Source: Anisus vortex (taxonomy: Eukaryota; Mollusca; Gastropoda; Planorbidae). From it: a stretch of 64,000 nucleotides of DNA. The notes beneath the pieces are model-generated. The model made no database searches and was not told the DNA's origin. It saw only the letters and a list, made by a program, of their open reading frames with translations. The stretch is from assembly GCA_949126835.1 (NCBI GenBank), contig OX421494.1, forward strand, positions 56,238,358 through 56,302,357, written 5' to 3'. The position numbers and the translations under genes are program-made. Numbering within the stretch: the stretch's first letter is position 1; every line of letters begins with the position of its first letter. This document shows positions 46,569-57,957 of the stretch, piece by piece.

Positions 46569-47600
46569 TTATCCCAGAAAGTTTAAGACTGAAGATTTAC
46601 AGAACAATTTCTTTACAGTATTTTTGTATTTAGAATTCATAGCATAGTAGATGCAAATGGTGGTGCTCGAATTAATTGTGCCAAACAGAAATACGACAGA
46701 CCAGGTGTTTTTAAATTGCGCTGAATATTGCCCACCTACGTAAAAGTCTGGAAGAAATACGGTCACCAGTGACACCGCGGCCACAGGGATGTAGGAAATG
46801 ACCACACAAGTAGCCACCACACTGACCAGTACCACCGTCTTGCGGTCTCCCGGCCCATTAGACTCGAGACGCTTGCAGCTGTTCTTTTGGCGCCATCTCG
46901 TCTGGCGGCGTAGGTACGTCACCAGCACCGACGTCAGAACGATGACGCTGCACAGGCCGATGATCACAAGGACTACGTGCAGCAGGAACGACAACCCTTT
47001 GGTCTGGGATCGGCTGCTCCTGAAAGCGGCCCCCAACAAAGTGGCATTGAGCTCCTTCTTATACATCCACGCCAGATACACCGAAGTATACTCTGGGATG
47101 ATAGTCAACGAGTTGAGGCAGTAGATCAACACTACAATAATTGTACTTCTTCTCGGGGTGATCATGGCCTTGATCTTCAGCGGGAAGAGAATGCAGAGGC
47201 ACCGCTCGGCGGTGATGAAGACGGTGATGTGCAAGGTGATCCGGGAGGCCAGCCCCGCAGCCCACCCACCGGTCACATAGAACACCTCATCGAAGACGAC
47301 GGGAGCCCGCATGCTGTCTATGTACGGGTTGAAGCACACGTTCGACCACTGGATGAAGACGATCCGGAACAAATCCGACAGAGCCATACAGAAGAAGCTG
47401 ATGTTTATAGAGCTGTTCAGTCCCTGGTGATAATACACTACTAAGTTGATGACATTGGTGACAGCTCCAACAAGTCCCATAACCGTTGACAGAATTATGT
47501 TAACGACAAGTGCGGGGATCACTAATGAATGAATAGCTAGTGCTGGGTCGAGATTGTCATCTAGGATTTCCGAGCTGTTTGATTGGTTGAATGCGGGCAT
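46569..47600 (-). CDS. Chemosensory-type rhodopsin-like GPCR, intact
   Basis: Single-exon coding region of 343 residues with seven membrane segments. Glycosylatable N-terminus (NQS, NSS); TM1 about 33-57 (GxxTN, Asn49); TM2 66-88 with LSD (Asp76); TM3 113-137 ending AERC (131-134) in place of DRY, then LFPLKIKAMITP; TM4 152-176; TM5 203-229; TM6 255-283; TM7 297-320 with N310SSTTICIYY resembling NPxxY. The length is normal for a rhodopsin-like receptor, and the AERC...LFPLKIK pattern fits the lineage-expanded chemosensory receptors of gastropods such as Aplysia; ligand unknown. A possible acceptor (TATTTTCAG, near 47617) lies upstream of the ATG, so a 5' UTR intron is likely. Paralogous remnants lie at 3616-4242 and, more distantly, 57579-57833. 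Confidence 0.9.
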   Translation of the reverse strand: MPAFNQSNSSEILDDNLDPALAIHSLVIPALVVNIILSTVMGLVGAVTNVINLVVYYHQGLNSSINISFFCMALSDLFRIVFIQWSNVCFNPYIDSMRAPVVFDEVFYVTGGWAAGLASRITLHITVFITAERCLCILFPLKIKAMITPRRSTIIVVLIYCLNSLTIIPEYTSVYLAWMYKKELNATLLGAAFRSSRSQTKGLSFLLHVVLVIIGLCSVIVLTSVLVTYLRRQTRWRQKNSCKRLESNGPGDRKTVVLVSVVATCVVISYIPVAAVSLVTVFLPDFYVGGQYSAQFKNTWSVVFLFGTINSSTTICIYYAMNSKYKNTVKKLFCKSSVLNFLG

Positions 47601-47649
47601 GATATCGGTAAATTGCTGAAAATATATTTTTTTTTTAAAGTTAGCAAAT

Positions 47650-47945
47650 TAGAATCGACTAAAGACTATAACTATAATAAGATGGACCGCTTGCTTTAAT
47701 ATTTCTTCTATTTGATGACTTGAATGACTTCTTTTCGGAATTACCGATTCACTTTTGTATTGAACACTTCCGTTTTATATAATAGCTATGCTTTTCTCAA
47801 TGAAAAATTAAAATCGAAAGATGTATACAGTGAAAACCTTTAAGTAAACGTAGGAGCTTAGAAGACAATGTTATTGGATGCGCACGGAAAAAAAGAACAT
47901 ATAAATATAAGCTCTAAAAATTGAGCACATGGTCCATCATATTAG
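47650..47945. mobile_element. Relative of the foldback MITE at 48.2 kb, partial
   Basis: AGATGGACCGCTTGCTTTAA, GATGACTTGAATGACTTCTT, TCGGAATTACCGATTC and GCGCACGGAAAAAAAGAAC match the interior or terminus of the 48214-48937 element. Lies directly upstream of the GPCR. Confidence 0.6.
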
Positions 47946-48213
47946 AGTCTTTGAATAGACCAAATGATTTCTATATATATTACTTCACATGGTCCAATGA
48001 AAAGATGCCAAAGATATTTTTAGAAACATCCACATCCCAAGATTGCACTACTGTGCGCTGTGGTCAATTTTGTCATGACAGCGACGTCTTGTTTCATTTT
48101 CAAATGAAATATAATATTTCATATATGATTCAACAAGTCATATTCATGACATTAAATATTAGGATTTAGATTAGGATTTGTGCGTTACTTTACTTAACGC
48201 TTAGTCGTGGTCA

Positions 48214-48937
48214 GACCATAGACTATAATATACATGGAACGCTTGCTTTAGTTTTTTATGCTATAATCTTCTGTTTTTTGCAATTCCCGATTCTAAATGA
48301 AGTAGTTGTTATACAAGTTCCGTTTTATTAAATCGCATTTTTTTCGACTTGAAATGAATACTTGTAGGCCTATTAATATATCATTGACTATAATAAGATG
48401 GACCGCCTGCTATATTTTTAGAGCTTATTTTCTTTTTTCCGTGCGCATACCACACTGATCTATAAATGTTTCCGCTCTGTACTACTTTCGATTTTAATTT
48501 TTCATTGAGAAAATCATGGAACTTGTATATCAATAACTTTATTTCCGGTATAGCAATTACGTTATTTAGAATCGGGAATTCCGATCATCAGTGTTTCAAG
48601 TCATCATGCAGCAGAAATACCATAGACTATAATTAACACCGAACATGAGTCTAACAGATAAACTCCATATTTCTTCAATAAGTAATTATTTAATTTGAAC
48701 ATTTACCTCCAGTATGCCTTTCAATTCATCAACAAAAACTTCCTCATCCATAGCGTCCATATCTTAGTCATAGATTGACGCACACAATTTAAAATAAAAT
48801 GGTGCGATTCAATAAAACGGAATTTGTATTACAATTACTTCATTTAGAATCGGGAATTCCGAAATAAGCAGTCTTTCGAGTCATCATATAGCTGAAAAAC
48901 TAAAGCAAGCGGTCTATGTATATTATAGTCTATGGTC
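48214..48937. mobile_element. Foldback MITE with 43-bp inverted ends
   Basis: The left end from GACCATAGACTATAATATAC to GCTTGCTTTAGTTTTT and the right end in reverse complement differ at two of 43 positions. Inside are further nested fragments of the same family (48385-48480, 48620-48640). The word GGTCAGACCA is present at both ends (48209-48218, 48934-48943), so the exact target duplication is ambiguous. No coding capacity. Confidence 0.75.
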
Positions 48938-48959
48938 AGACCAAATATAGCCTAATTGT

Positions 48960-49990
48960 AAGCTTCTGATTGCAATTGACAAACAATAGAGTAACAATCT
49001 AGTATGGTGTATACAAATAATATAATACAAACGTTCTTGCTATTAACAAAAGAATCTTTACAAATTAATGATATTTCGGATCTCTCATAAAAAATTTTTT
49101 TTTAAATAAGATTAAGATAAGATTTCTTTATTGATCCAAACAAATGGAAATTTGTCTAGATTATATTTGTTATGTCCTTCAGCATATTTTAAACAAAAGT
49201 AAAGAATTATTTGTAGGCCTACACAAGCACAGAAATATACTTATGAAAATAGAAAAGCGCACACACAATCACACAATTTATCATACAAGAAAAAGTTTTA
49301 GTAGTCAGCTGAAGTCTTGACGATATATTTTTTGTCACGTATATTATTGTGAATTCTCATGGTAGATAGTATGGCCTGAGGCTGACGCACAATAATTCTA
49401 TGTCTGGTATTCCTATGTACATTCTTCTTTTTGTTGTAATGCTGTTGGTATTGCAATATATCAGCGGGCTAACGTGTTGTATTTGTATTATAATATGTAG
49501 CAACAAATTACTAATAGGTTTTCATTGTTTAAGCTTGCTTACTTGCTTAGTTTATTTTGGTTCCTTGTGGAACATAGGGCCTCGTTGTTTAAGACAAACC
49601 TAAAATTACCTCAATTTTCAAAACAATCTTCTAAGAAAGTAAATCAAAACAAAAAAAAAGCGATTCCAGTCATTTTGATACCATGATTTATAAACGTAAT
49701 TTTGACTGTGTATTGAAATCAATACTATAATTTTGTTATCTTTATTATTGAAGCTGTAGGCGAACTTTGTAGCGAGATCAATGTTTGATAAATGTTTCAA
49801 TAATTGTTTTGTTTTGTTTTTTTTACTGTTTTGTTGAACTTTAACCCTTGAGCGATTTAGTCTTTATGTTCTTTAGAACACAAAGAGAGAGATTAAATGT
49901 ATTGTTTTTTTCTATTATGTTTAACAACAAAACAAATTGATAACGTGATAGTTTTGACGACTTCTTGGGGACAAAAAAAATGCAGTGTAG
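48960..49990. other. AT-rich intergenic DNA
   Basis: No gene or repeat that can be supported; short frames at 49400-49603 and 49618-49800 are low complexity. Confidence 0.5.
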
Positions 49991-49995
49991 TATTA

Positions 49996-50070
49996 CAATA
50001 ATTACGATTGATATCCCCGCTGAATTACGATTGATATCCCCGCTGAATTACGGTTGATATCCCCGCTGAT
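49996..50070. repeat. 24-bp repeat, 3 copies
   Basis: AATTACGATTGATATCCCCG plus CTG, three copies, followed by C-rich tracts to 50120. Confidence 0.85.
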
Positions 50071-50224
50071 ATAGAACCCCCTCCCCCAATTCCCCCCCCC
50101 CCTCCACACACACCGCCACCTCTATTGATTATTAAAGATAAGAACTTGTTCATCTTTACCAAGCGTTCGTCTTATCAATATTTACACTATGGGCATACTT
50201 ACAGAAATTTGCATTGTTATCTTA

Positions 50225-50950
50225 TCGTATCTCATCTTACATATTACAGACGCTCCTTCTACAAAGAAGATTATTGCGTCCTACGCTTATCCGTGGTCCG
50301 AGTCTAGTCTTGCATTTTGATTAATGTATTAAATGATATTAAGTTACTGGTTTTCCTGGTTTGTTTGGCCAACCCACTCCATGCCCGGATGCCACTAGGA
50401 AAGAAAGAGAGCTTAGGCCTATATGCACTTGTTCTTGCATATGCGATTTAAAAAAAGTGTTTTAGTCCTAATGTTTATTATTCTCAGCATTGTAAAGTAA
50501 AGTACCCTTCGGACCAAAGTGATCATAGGGCCGGTGAAGCAGCGTTCACCAGTTTCTGTGGCCACGGCATACTAGGGGATGTGGGGCCAGCACAATGCCC
50601 AGCCGCCTTTACTTTACCCCAACTAATGTCAGGTACCCATCAGAGCTGGGTAGACTCAGGGACACCCTCAAGTCCTGGGAAAAAATCCCGGCTTCACCAT
50701 GCTTTGAACCCAGGACCCTCGGATCGCCAGTCGAACGCGCTGCCGCTCGGCTACCGTGCCCCATTGTAATAGATTGTTATTGTATTGTATTTCTAAATTA
50801 GAATTCAAAGCCTTGTGTATTAAGATTATTACTACTTTACTCTTTGCCCGTCTTTCCTCTAGTGTTTCTAGGTTTATTAATTGAACTTGTATATGATTGG
50901 TGTTAATCTTGTCAGTTATGAATATTCGCTAGTACTGAGCCTTGTTTAAA
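50225..50950 (-). mobile_element. LINE 3' end interrupted by a SINE
   Basis: 50225-50487 and 50770-50950 are the two halves of a 5'-truncated copy of the 33.8-kb LINE (TACAGACGCTCCTTCTAC, CCATGCCCGGATGCCACT, then AGATTGTTATTG... CTCTAGTGTTTCTAGG). The SINE at 50496-50761 split it. Confidence 0.85.
50496..50761 (-). mobile_element. Full-length antisense SINE with target duplication
   Basis: Tail AGTACCCTTCGGACCAAAG on the left, head GCCGCTCGGCTACCGTGCCC on the right. Flanked by CATTGTAA at 50488-50495 and 50762-50769. Insertion in a LINE copy gives relative ages. Confidence 0.9.
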
Positions 50951-51174
50951 TACTACAAACACTAAAGTTTAAGTCAAGGATTCTTTAGTCATGTTAAGTC
51001 ATGTAGCACAAACTGTATTAACTTTACCAAGCTTAAGGTCTTTGTGATGAATTCTCTGTACATCATCATTTTCTGCTCCAAAGAGTTTAGACGAAATAGT
51101 TTCTTATTACTATGTCAGCATTGTATTATTTCACCCTATAATAGAATAATTCTTATTTGCAGACCTTTGATTCT

Positions 51175-51932
51175 CGTTCCAATTTCGCCGTTATGGTGTT
51201 GCAGTCTTGGCTAGTCATGCGAACAATTTCGCCGTTATGGTGTTGCAGTCTTGGCTATTCATGCGAACAATTTCGCCGTTATGGTGCTGCAGTCTTGGCT
51301 AGTCATGCGAACAATTTCGCCGTTATGGTGTTGCAGTCTTGGCTAGTCATGCGAACAATTTCGCCGTTATGGTGTTGCAGTCTTGGCTAGTCATGCGAAC
51401 AATTTCGCCGTTATGGTGTTGCAGTCTTGGCTATTCATGCGAACAATTTCGCCGTTATGGTGCTGCAGTCTTGGCTAGTCATGCGAACAATTTCGCCGTT
51501 ATGGTGTTGCAGTCTTGGCTAGTCATGCGAACAATTTCGCCGTTATGGTGTTGCAGTCTTGGCTAGTCATGCGAACAATTTCGCCGTTATGGTGTTGCAG
51601 TCTTGGCTAGTCATGCGAACAATTTCGCCGTTATGGTGTTGCAGTCTTGGCTAGTCATGCGAACAATTTCGCCGTTATGGTGTTGCAGTCTTGGCTAGTC
51701 ATGCGAACAATTTCGCCGTTATGGTGTTGCAGTCTTGGCTAGTCATGCGAACAATTTCGCCGTTATGGTGTTGCAGTCTTGGCTAGTCATGCGAACAATT
51801 TCGCCGTTATGGTGTTGCAGTCTTGGCTAGTCATGCGAACAATTTCGCCGTTATGGTGTTGCAGTCTTGGCTAGTCATGCGAACAATTTCGCCGTTATGG
51901 TGTTGCAGTCTTGGCTAGTCATGCGAACAATT
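51175..51932. repeat. 44-bp tandem repeat, about 17 copies
   Basis: Unit TTCGCCGTTATGGTGTTGCA plus GTCTTGGCTAGTCATGCGAACAAT in two parts. Variant units (TATTCATG with GTGCTGCAG) recur 176 bp apart (51251 and 51427), so a 4-unit block was duplicated. Short frames are artefacts. Confidence 0.95.
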
Positions 51933-51984
51933 TATCTTACATTCCTTCACTCACTCTTTGACTCTCCGACACAGCTTATATCAA

Positions 51985-52545
51985 CATCATTAACATTGGA
52001 AATCACACCATGCAAGTGGGGAAAGAGTTCACCTACCGTGAATCCAGTAGATCCAGTAATCTGTCCCTCGAAAATGAGCTAAACAAACGGACAGGGAAAG
52101 CATCTGCTGCCATGTCAAAGCTATCAAAAAGAGTGTAGGAAAACAGCAAGTTGTCACTAGCTGCCAAAATGTCCGTCTACAGAGCTTGTATGTTAGGCAC
52201 CTTGCTATATGGCAGTGAGAGCTGGACAACATACATGTCACAGGAACACCGCTTAAATACTTTCCACTTACGCTACTTGCGGCTAATTTTAGGCACCACC
52301 TGGGAGAAACGTAAATCAAATCACGAAATCCTGGGTCGGACCAATATACCAAGTAACAGCAAAGGCTGCGTTGGCTTGGCCACACCGGGCGCATGAAAAA
52401 TTGCCGAGTACCAAAGGACATCCTGTACGGAGAAATGGCCGCAGGATCTCGAGCCACAGGTCGGCCTCTTCTACGATATAAAGATGTGTGCAAGCGGGAC
52501 GTCAGGGCAATGGACATGGACGAAGATTAATGGGAGGAGGTTGCA
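51985..52545 (+). pseudogene. LINE polyprotein fragment, post-RT region
   Basis: Frame-shifted pieces read GNHTMQVGKEFTY, NELNKRTGKASAAMSKLSK, AKMSVYRACMLGTLLYGSES, RLNTFHLRYLRLILGTTW, then GHARRMKN-type sequence and RATGRPLLRYKDVCKRD. This is the thumb/C-terminal region of a common LINE family (craniofacial-development-protein-2-like annotation). Contains a stop after KRV and a frameshift near 52370. Confidence 0.8.
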
Positions 52546-52637
52546 GCTATATATATATATACAAGCTTAAATCACCGGCGTTGCCCGGGGATAAACAGGT
52601 ATGTATAAGCTACAGATAAAAATTGAATAAACTAAAG

Positions 52638-53430
52638 CAGGGGTCGGCAACTTTTTTATATTATTGTGCCAAAACAGAATTTCTAATCCATTCAGTGTGC
52701 CAAAACAGAACTTCTAATCCATTCAGTGTGCCAAAACAGAATTTCTAATCCATTCAGTGTGCCAAAACAGAATTACTAATCCATTCAGTGTGCCAAAACA
52801 TAATTTCTAATCCATTCAGTGTGCCAAAGCATAATTACTAATCCATTCAGTGTGCCAAAACAGAATTTCTAATCCATTCAGTGTGCCAAAACAGAATTTC
52901 TAATCCATTCAGTGTGCCAAAACAGAATTTCTAATCCATTCAGTGTGCCAAAACAGAATTTCTAATCCATTCAGTGTGCCAAAGCATAATTACTAATCCA
53001 TTCAGTGTGCCAAAACAGAATTTCTAATCCATTCAGTGCGCCAAAACAGAATTTCTAATCCATTCAGTGTGCCAAAACAGAATTTCTAATCCATTCAGTG
53101 TGCCAAGGCATAATTACTAATCCATTCAGTGTGCCAAAACAGAATTTCTAATCCATTCAGTGTGCCAAAACAGAATTTCTAATCCATTCAGTGTGCCAAA
53201 ACAGAATTTCTAATCCATTATGTGTGCCAAAACAGAATTTCTAATCCATTCAGTGTGCCAAAACAGAATTTCTAATCCATTCAATGTGCCAAAACAGAAT
53301 TTATAATCCATTCAGTGTGCCAACAGCCTAAACGTCAACATGCACTTTTCTTGTAGAAAAGACTTGCTTGGGCTTTTTAGGATCTTTGGCGTGCCACAGA
53401 AAATTGCGTGCCGTAGGTTGACGACCCCTG
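52638..53430. mobile_element. hAT-type MITE, copy 3, carrying a 31-bp array
   Basis: Left end CAGGGGTCGGCAACTT; right end in reverse complement CAGGGGTCGTCAACCTACGG. The 8-bp flanks are AACTAAAG and CCCTAAAG (6/8). About 21 copies of a 31-bp unit (CCAAAACAGAATTTCTAATC plus CATTCAGTGTG) fill 52670-53325; the related copy at 43397 has the unit once. Confidence 0.85.
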
Positions 53431-53630
53431 CCCTAAAGTGTGTCTTTGTCAGGGTCTTTGTGAGCCCCCTCCCACCCCCGTTGACCCATCCCATTCATGT
53501 GATGCCTTCTGCGTAGAGCCGAAAGGGTCGTTGTTGTTTTTTTCATTTTTTAATTCCATAGAGCTCTCGTTTAAATTCATGTAGAAAAATCACGAAAATG
53601 TAATCTGTTCTTTAAGGTTGTCTCATCCGT

Positions 53631-54928
53631 CCAGAATTACTAATCCATTCAGTGTGCCAAAACAGAATTTCTAATCCATTCAGTGTGCCAAAACAGAATT
53701 TCTAATCCATTCAGTGTGCCAAAACAGAATTTCTAATCCATTCAGTGTGCCAAAACAGAATTTCTAATCCATTCAGTGTGCCAAAGCATAATTACTAATC
53801 CATTCAGTGTGCCAAAGCATAATTACTAATCCATTCAGTGTGCCAAAACAGAATTTCTAATCCATTCAGTGTGCCAAAACAAAATTTCTAATCCATTCAG
53901 TGTGCCAAAACAGAATTTCTTATCCATTCAGTGTGCCAAAGCATAATTACTAATCCATTCAGTGTGCCAAAACAGAATTTCTAATCCATTCAGTGTGCCA
54001 AAACAGAACTTCTAATCCATTCAGTGTGCCAAAACAGAATTTCTAATCCATTCAGTGTGCCAAAACAGAATTACTAATCCATTCAGTGTGCCAAAACAGA
54101 ATTTCTAATACATTCAGTGTGCCAAAGCATAATTACTAATCCATTCAGTTTGCCAAAACAGAATTTCTAATCCATTCAGTGTGCCAAAACAGAATTTCTA
54201 ATCCATTCAGTGTGCCAAAACAGAATTTCTAATCCATTCAGTGTGCCAAAACAGAATTTCTAATCCATTCAGTGTGCCAAAGCATAATTACTAATCCATT
54301 CAGTGTGCCAAAACAGAATTTCTAATCCATTCAGTGCGCCAAAACAGAATTTCTAATCCATTCAGTGTGCCAAAACAGAATTTCTAATCCATTCAGTGTG
54401 CCAAGGCATAATTACTAATCCATTCAGTGTGCCAAAACAGAATTTCTAATCCATTCAGTGTGCCAAAACAGAATTTCTAATCCATTCAGTGTGCCAAAAC
54501 AGAATTTCTAATCCATTATGTGTGCCAAAACAGAATTTCTAATCCATTCAGTGTGCCAAAACAGAATTTCTAATCCATTCGATGTGCCAAAACAGAATTT
54601 ATAATCCATTCAGTGTGCCAACAGCCTAAACGTCAACATGCACTTTTCTTGTAGAAAAGACTTGCTTGGGCTTTTTAGGATCTTTGGCGTGCCACAGAAA
54701 ATTGCGTGCCGTAGGTTGACGACCCCTGCCCTAAAGTGTGTCTTTGTCAGGGTCTTTGTGAGCCCCCTCCCACCCCCGTTGACCCATCCCATTCATGTGA
54801 TGCCTTCTGCGTAGAGCCGAAAGGGTCGTTGTTGTTTTTTTCATTTTTTAATTCCATAGAGCTCTCGTTTAAATTCAGGTAGAAAAATCACGAAAATGTA
54901 ATCTGTTCTTTAAGGTTGTCTCATCCGT
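53631..54928. repeat. 1298-bp tandem duplication of the array and MITE 3' part
   Basis: 54003-54928 repeats 52705-53630 at a constant 1298-bp offset, including the variant order of array units, the MITE right end and about 200 bp of flank. Only a few substitutions are seen (for example TTCATGTAG against TTCAGGTAG), so it is recent. The first part (53631 to about 53995) is array without a counterpart at that offset. Confidence 0.9.
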
Positions 54929-55039
54929 CCATCTACTGGGCACCTTACATTAGTTGAGGATTTAGCATTATGCGGGCGACGCGATCTCTTGTTTGATTGT
55001 AGACAGAAAAACAAGTTAAAACTGCATCACTAGACCTAT

Positions 55040-55125
55040 ATTACTACTGTTACAGTCATATTTTAAGGAGGTCAACTGGGTCGTGTGCTATTCGACCAAT
55101 TACCTCCCCTTCTCACTGTAGTGAC
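55040..55125. mobile_element. Dispersed repeat (GGTCAACTGGGTCG motif), copy 1
   Basis: AGGAGGTCAACTGGGTCGTG ... CCTCCCCTTCTCACTG recurs at 55815-55897. Unclassified; only the two-copy relation is seen. Confidence 0.55.
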
Positions 55126-55814
55126 CGCTAAAAACCCATTGATCTCCTTCTTGCCAATGTGAACTATATAAGAGAATGCTCAAATGTTGAGATAGTACAG
55201 TGGAGAAACAGAAATGCACCAAACTAACTACTGTGTATATTAATTTTGAAATGTAAAGGTTTTGAAACTGTACGAGACCTAGCCTACTCCTTATATTGTT
55301 TTTTTTTTTGGATGTATAACATGTGTGAATTATTTCTTCATACTAGATGTATATTGATTTGATTCTTGAGGTTTTACTATTTTCACTGTATGATCTACTC
55401 CGTACAGGTATTGTCCCGTGGATTTGATAATATTTTGGGTGTGATTTGATAGCTAAAATTAACGAATAAGTGATTTTATTTAAACGTTCATTTAATGCCA
55501 TCTTTGTACATCGGTGACTGACCTTTAAAAAGGTCGTGATTTTGATTTCTAGATGTATCATATAATGTGTTAGCACTTTATTTGAAACATGGCTCGTAGT
55601 ATCAAGTGGGCCTATATTTTTGTGTGTTTGACCCTGTTAAAGCTTTTTTTTGACGGTTAAATAGTTAGAGTAGAAAACGAATGTAGGCTAGTTGGTTTTG
55701 TTTCGCACATTTGGTTTTGAAATCAACTTGGCAGTGTATTAGTAAAGTATGATTAGTTCCCGATTTTGAGGGGGTACGTATAAGAGCGATGATGTAATCA
55801 TGTAACAAAGAGGG

Positions 55815-55897
55815 TGTTACAGTTATATTTGAGGAGGTCAACTGGGTCGGGTACTATACGACCTGTCACCTCCCCTTCTCACAGTGGTGGCCGCTAT
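55815..55897. mobile_element. Dispersed repeat (GGTCAACTGGGTCG motif), copy 2
   Basis: Second copy of the 55040 repeat, about 85% alike by eye. Confidence 0.55.
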
Positions 55898-56044
55898 GGT
55901 CACCGAATAGCACAAAAAAAAGGTAAAAAAGAAACAGGTTTCTGTGGACATGGGCACACCTGGCCCGTTTTTAAAAAGGGAGTGTGTTTTTTAGAGAGTT
56001 AGATTTTTGGCTTGTGACTAGAGAGTTAATAATGTGAATTGATT

Positions 56045-57100
56045 TAGAGTGTTATGTAAGGACTGAAGCTGTAAACTAGGCTACTATTTGGAATGTAATG
56101 TAAGGACTGAAGCTGTAAACTACTATTTGGAATGTGATGTAAGGACTGAAGCTGTAAACTACTATTTGGAATATGATGTAAGGACTGAAGCTGTAAACTA
56201 CTATTTGGAATGTGATGTAAGGACTGAAGCTGTAAACTACTATTTGGAATGTAATGTAAGGACTGAAGCTGTAAACTACTATTTGGAATGTAATGTAAGG
56301 ACTGAAGATGTAAACTACTATTTGGAATGTAATGTAAGGACTGAAGCTGTAAACTACTATTTGGAATGTAATGTAAGGACTGAAGCTGTAAACTACTATT
56401 TGGAATGTAATGTAAGGACTGAAGATGTAAACTACTATTTGGAATGTAATGTAAGGACTGAAGCTGTAAACTACTATTTGGAATGTGATGTAAGGACTGA
56501 AGCTGTAAACTACTATTTGGAATATGATGTAAGGACTGAAGATGTAAACTACTATTTGGAATGTAATGTAAGGACTGAAGCTGTAAACTGCTATTTGGAA
56601 TGTAATGTAAGGACTGAAAATGTAAACTACTATTTGGAATGTAATGTAAGGACTGAAGATGTAAACTACTATTTGGAATGAAATGTAAGGACTGAAGCTG
56701 TAAACTGCTATTTGGAATGTAATGTAAGGACTGAAGCTGTAAACTACTATTTGGAATATAATGTAAGGACTGAAGATGTAAACTACTATTTGGAATGTAA
56801 TGTAAGGACTGAAGATGTAAACTACTATTTGGAATGTAATGTAAGGACTGAATATGTAAACTACTATTTGGAATGTAATGTAAGGACTGAATATGTAAAC
56901 TACTATTTGGAATGAAATGTAAGGACTGAAGCTGTAAACTGCTATTTGGAATGTAATGTAAGGACTGAAGCTGTAAACTACTATTTGGAATGTAATGTAA
57001 GGACTGAATATGTAAACTACTATTTGGAATGTAATGTAAGGACTGAATATGTAAACTACTATTTGGAATGTAATGTAAGGACTGAAGATGTAAACTACAT
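56045..57100. repeat. 39-bp tandem repeat, about 27 copies
   Basis: Unit GTAATGTAAGGACTGAAGCT plus GTAAACTACTATTTGGAAT, with GAAGATG, GAATATG, GTGATG and CTGCTATT variants. Variant marks recur at 234 bp (56679 and 56913), indicating 6-unit blocks. Open frames on both strands (13-residue period) are artefacts. Confidence 0.95.
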
Positions 57101-57285
57101 CTATATTAAACCTCATGTGTGTCGAGCTAAAAGACCAGTTATCTAAAATTGAAACATAAAAGTGCACATTACAACTACATTTTGTAAAAAAAAAAAGATT
57201 ATTCACTACCGCATGTGCTAAAAAGAAATAAATATACAAACGAACAATTATTAGGAGATAATGACTTCTTACAGTTACGGTAGAT

Positions 57286-57487
57286 CAGGGGTCGGCTACC
57301 TACGACACGCGTGCCAAACTTGGCACGCATAGCGATTTTTAATGACACGCTGAATACAAAGCAAAAAGGCAATATTAAAGTCTATTTAACAAGAAATTGA
57401 GTGCCAGAGCTGGTTGACTTTTAGAATGTTGGCACGCTGAATGAATTAAAAATCCTACTTCGGCACACTGTTATCAAAAGGTAATTG
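57286..57487. mobile_element. hAT-type MITE (GGGGTCGGCAACCT family), copy 4
   Basis: Left end CAGGGGTCGGCTACCTACGA and interior GTTGGCACGCTGAATGAATT like copy 1. The right end is degraded, so no target duplication could be read. Confidence 0.65.
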
Positions 57488-57578
57488 ATCATATACAAAT
57501 TTTGGTAACAAAATATATAGAAATATATTGAACAAAATACTTAATATAGGCCTACATTAACTTCTTGTAGTGTTTTCT

Positions 57579-57833
57579 TTAGTACTTCTGTGAGTATTTG
57601 TCAAAGCATTTGAAAGCAACTCTGAACATCTCCTGTGCTATAGACCTGTATATGCTGCTCATCTTATAATACACAATGATACTGACACTGCAGTTGATAG
57701 CCTCAAACAGTAATGTGAAACTGTCACATGACATAGCAATTTCGAAATAATCGCCTCCGTACTTCAGTACCCGGACAAAGCTGAGAGCGTTCAAGACGAT
57801 GGAGTGTGGAATCAGGCAGAAGACAAATATCAC
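57579..57833 (-). pseudogene. 7TM receptor C-terminal fragment
   Basis: An 84-codon frame without ATG, preceded in frame by TAG. It encodes a TM6-like segment (VFCLIPHSIVLNALSFV), a short loop, a TM7-like segment (SFTLLFEAINCSVSIIVYYK, with N...YY in the position of NPxxY) and a basic/aromatic tail. It matches the end of gastropod chemosensory receptors in pattern but is not close to the receptor at 46.6 kb. Upstream membrane segments are missing. Confidence 0.65.
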
Positions 57834-57957
57834 GAACTATTTCTGAGCAAACCAGTAGATTGAAGATAGTCAGGAAGTCGTAGAGATATTGGTTTACTTT
57901 ATAAACTGCAAAATTTCACCACTGGCTCTACGGAGAGCGTTATATTCATTGTAAGAA

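Noticed and set aside
46798..47444. Plus-strand frames of 108 and 155 residues over the GPCR
   Set aside because: Shadows of the intact minus-strand receptor gene.
56076..57239. 387-residue hydrophobic repeat protein on the minus strand and shorter plus-strand frames
   Set aside because: 39-bp repeat keeps frames open on both strands; no promoter, domain or splice evidence.
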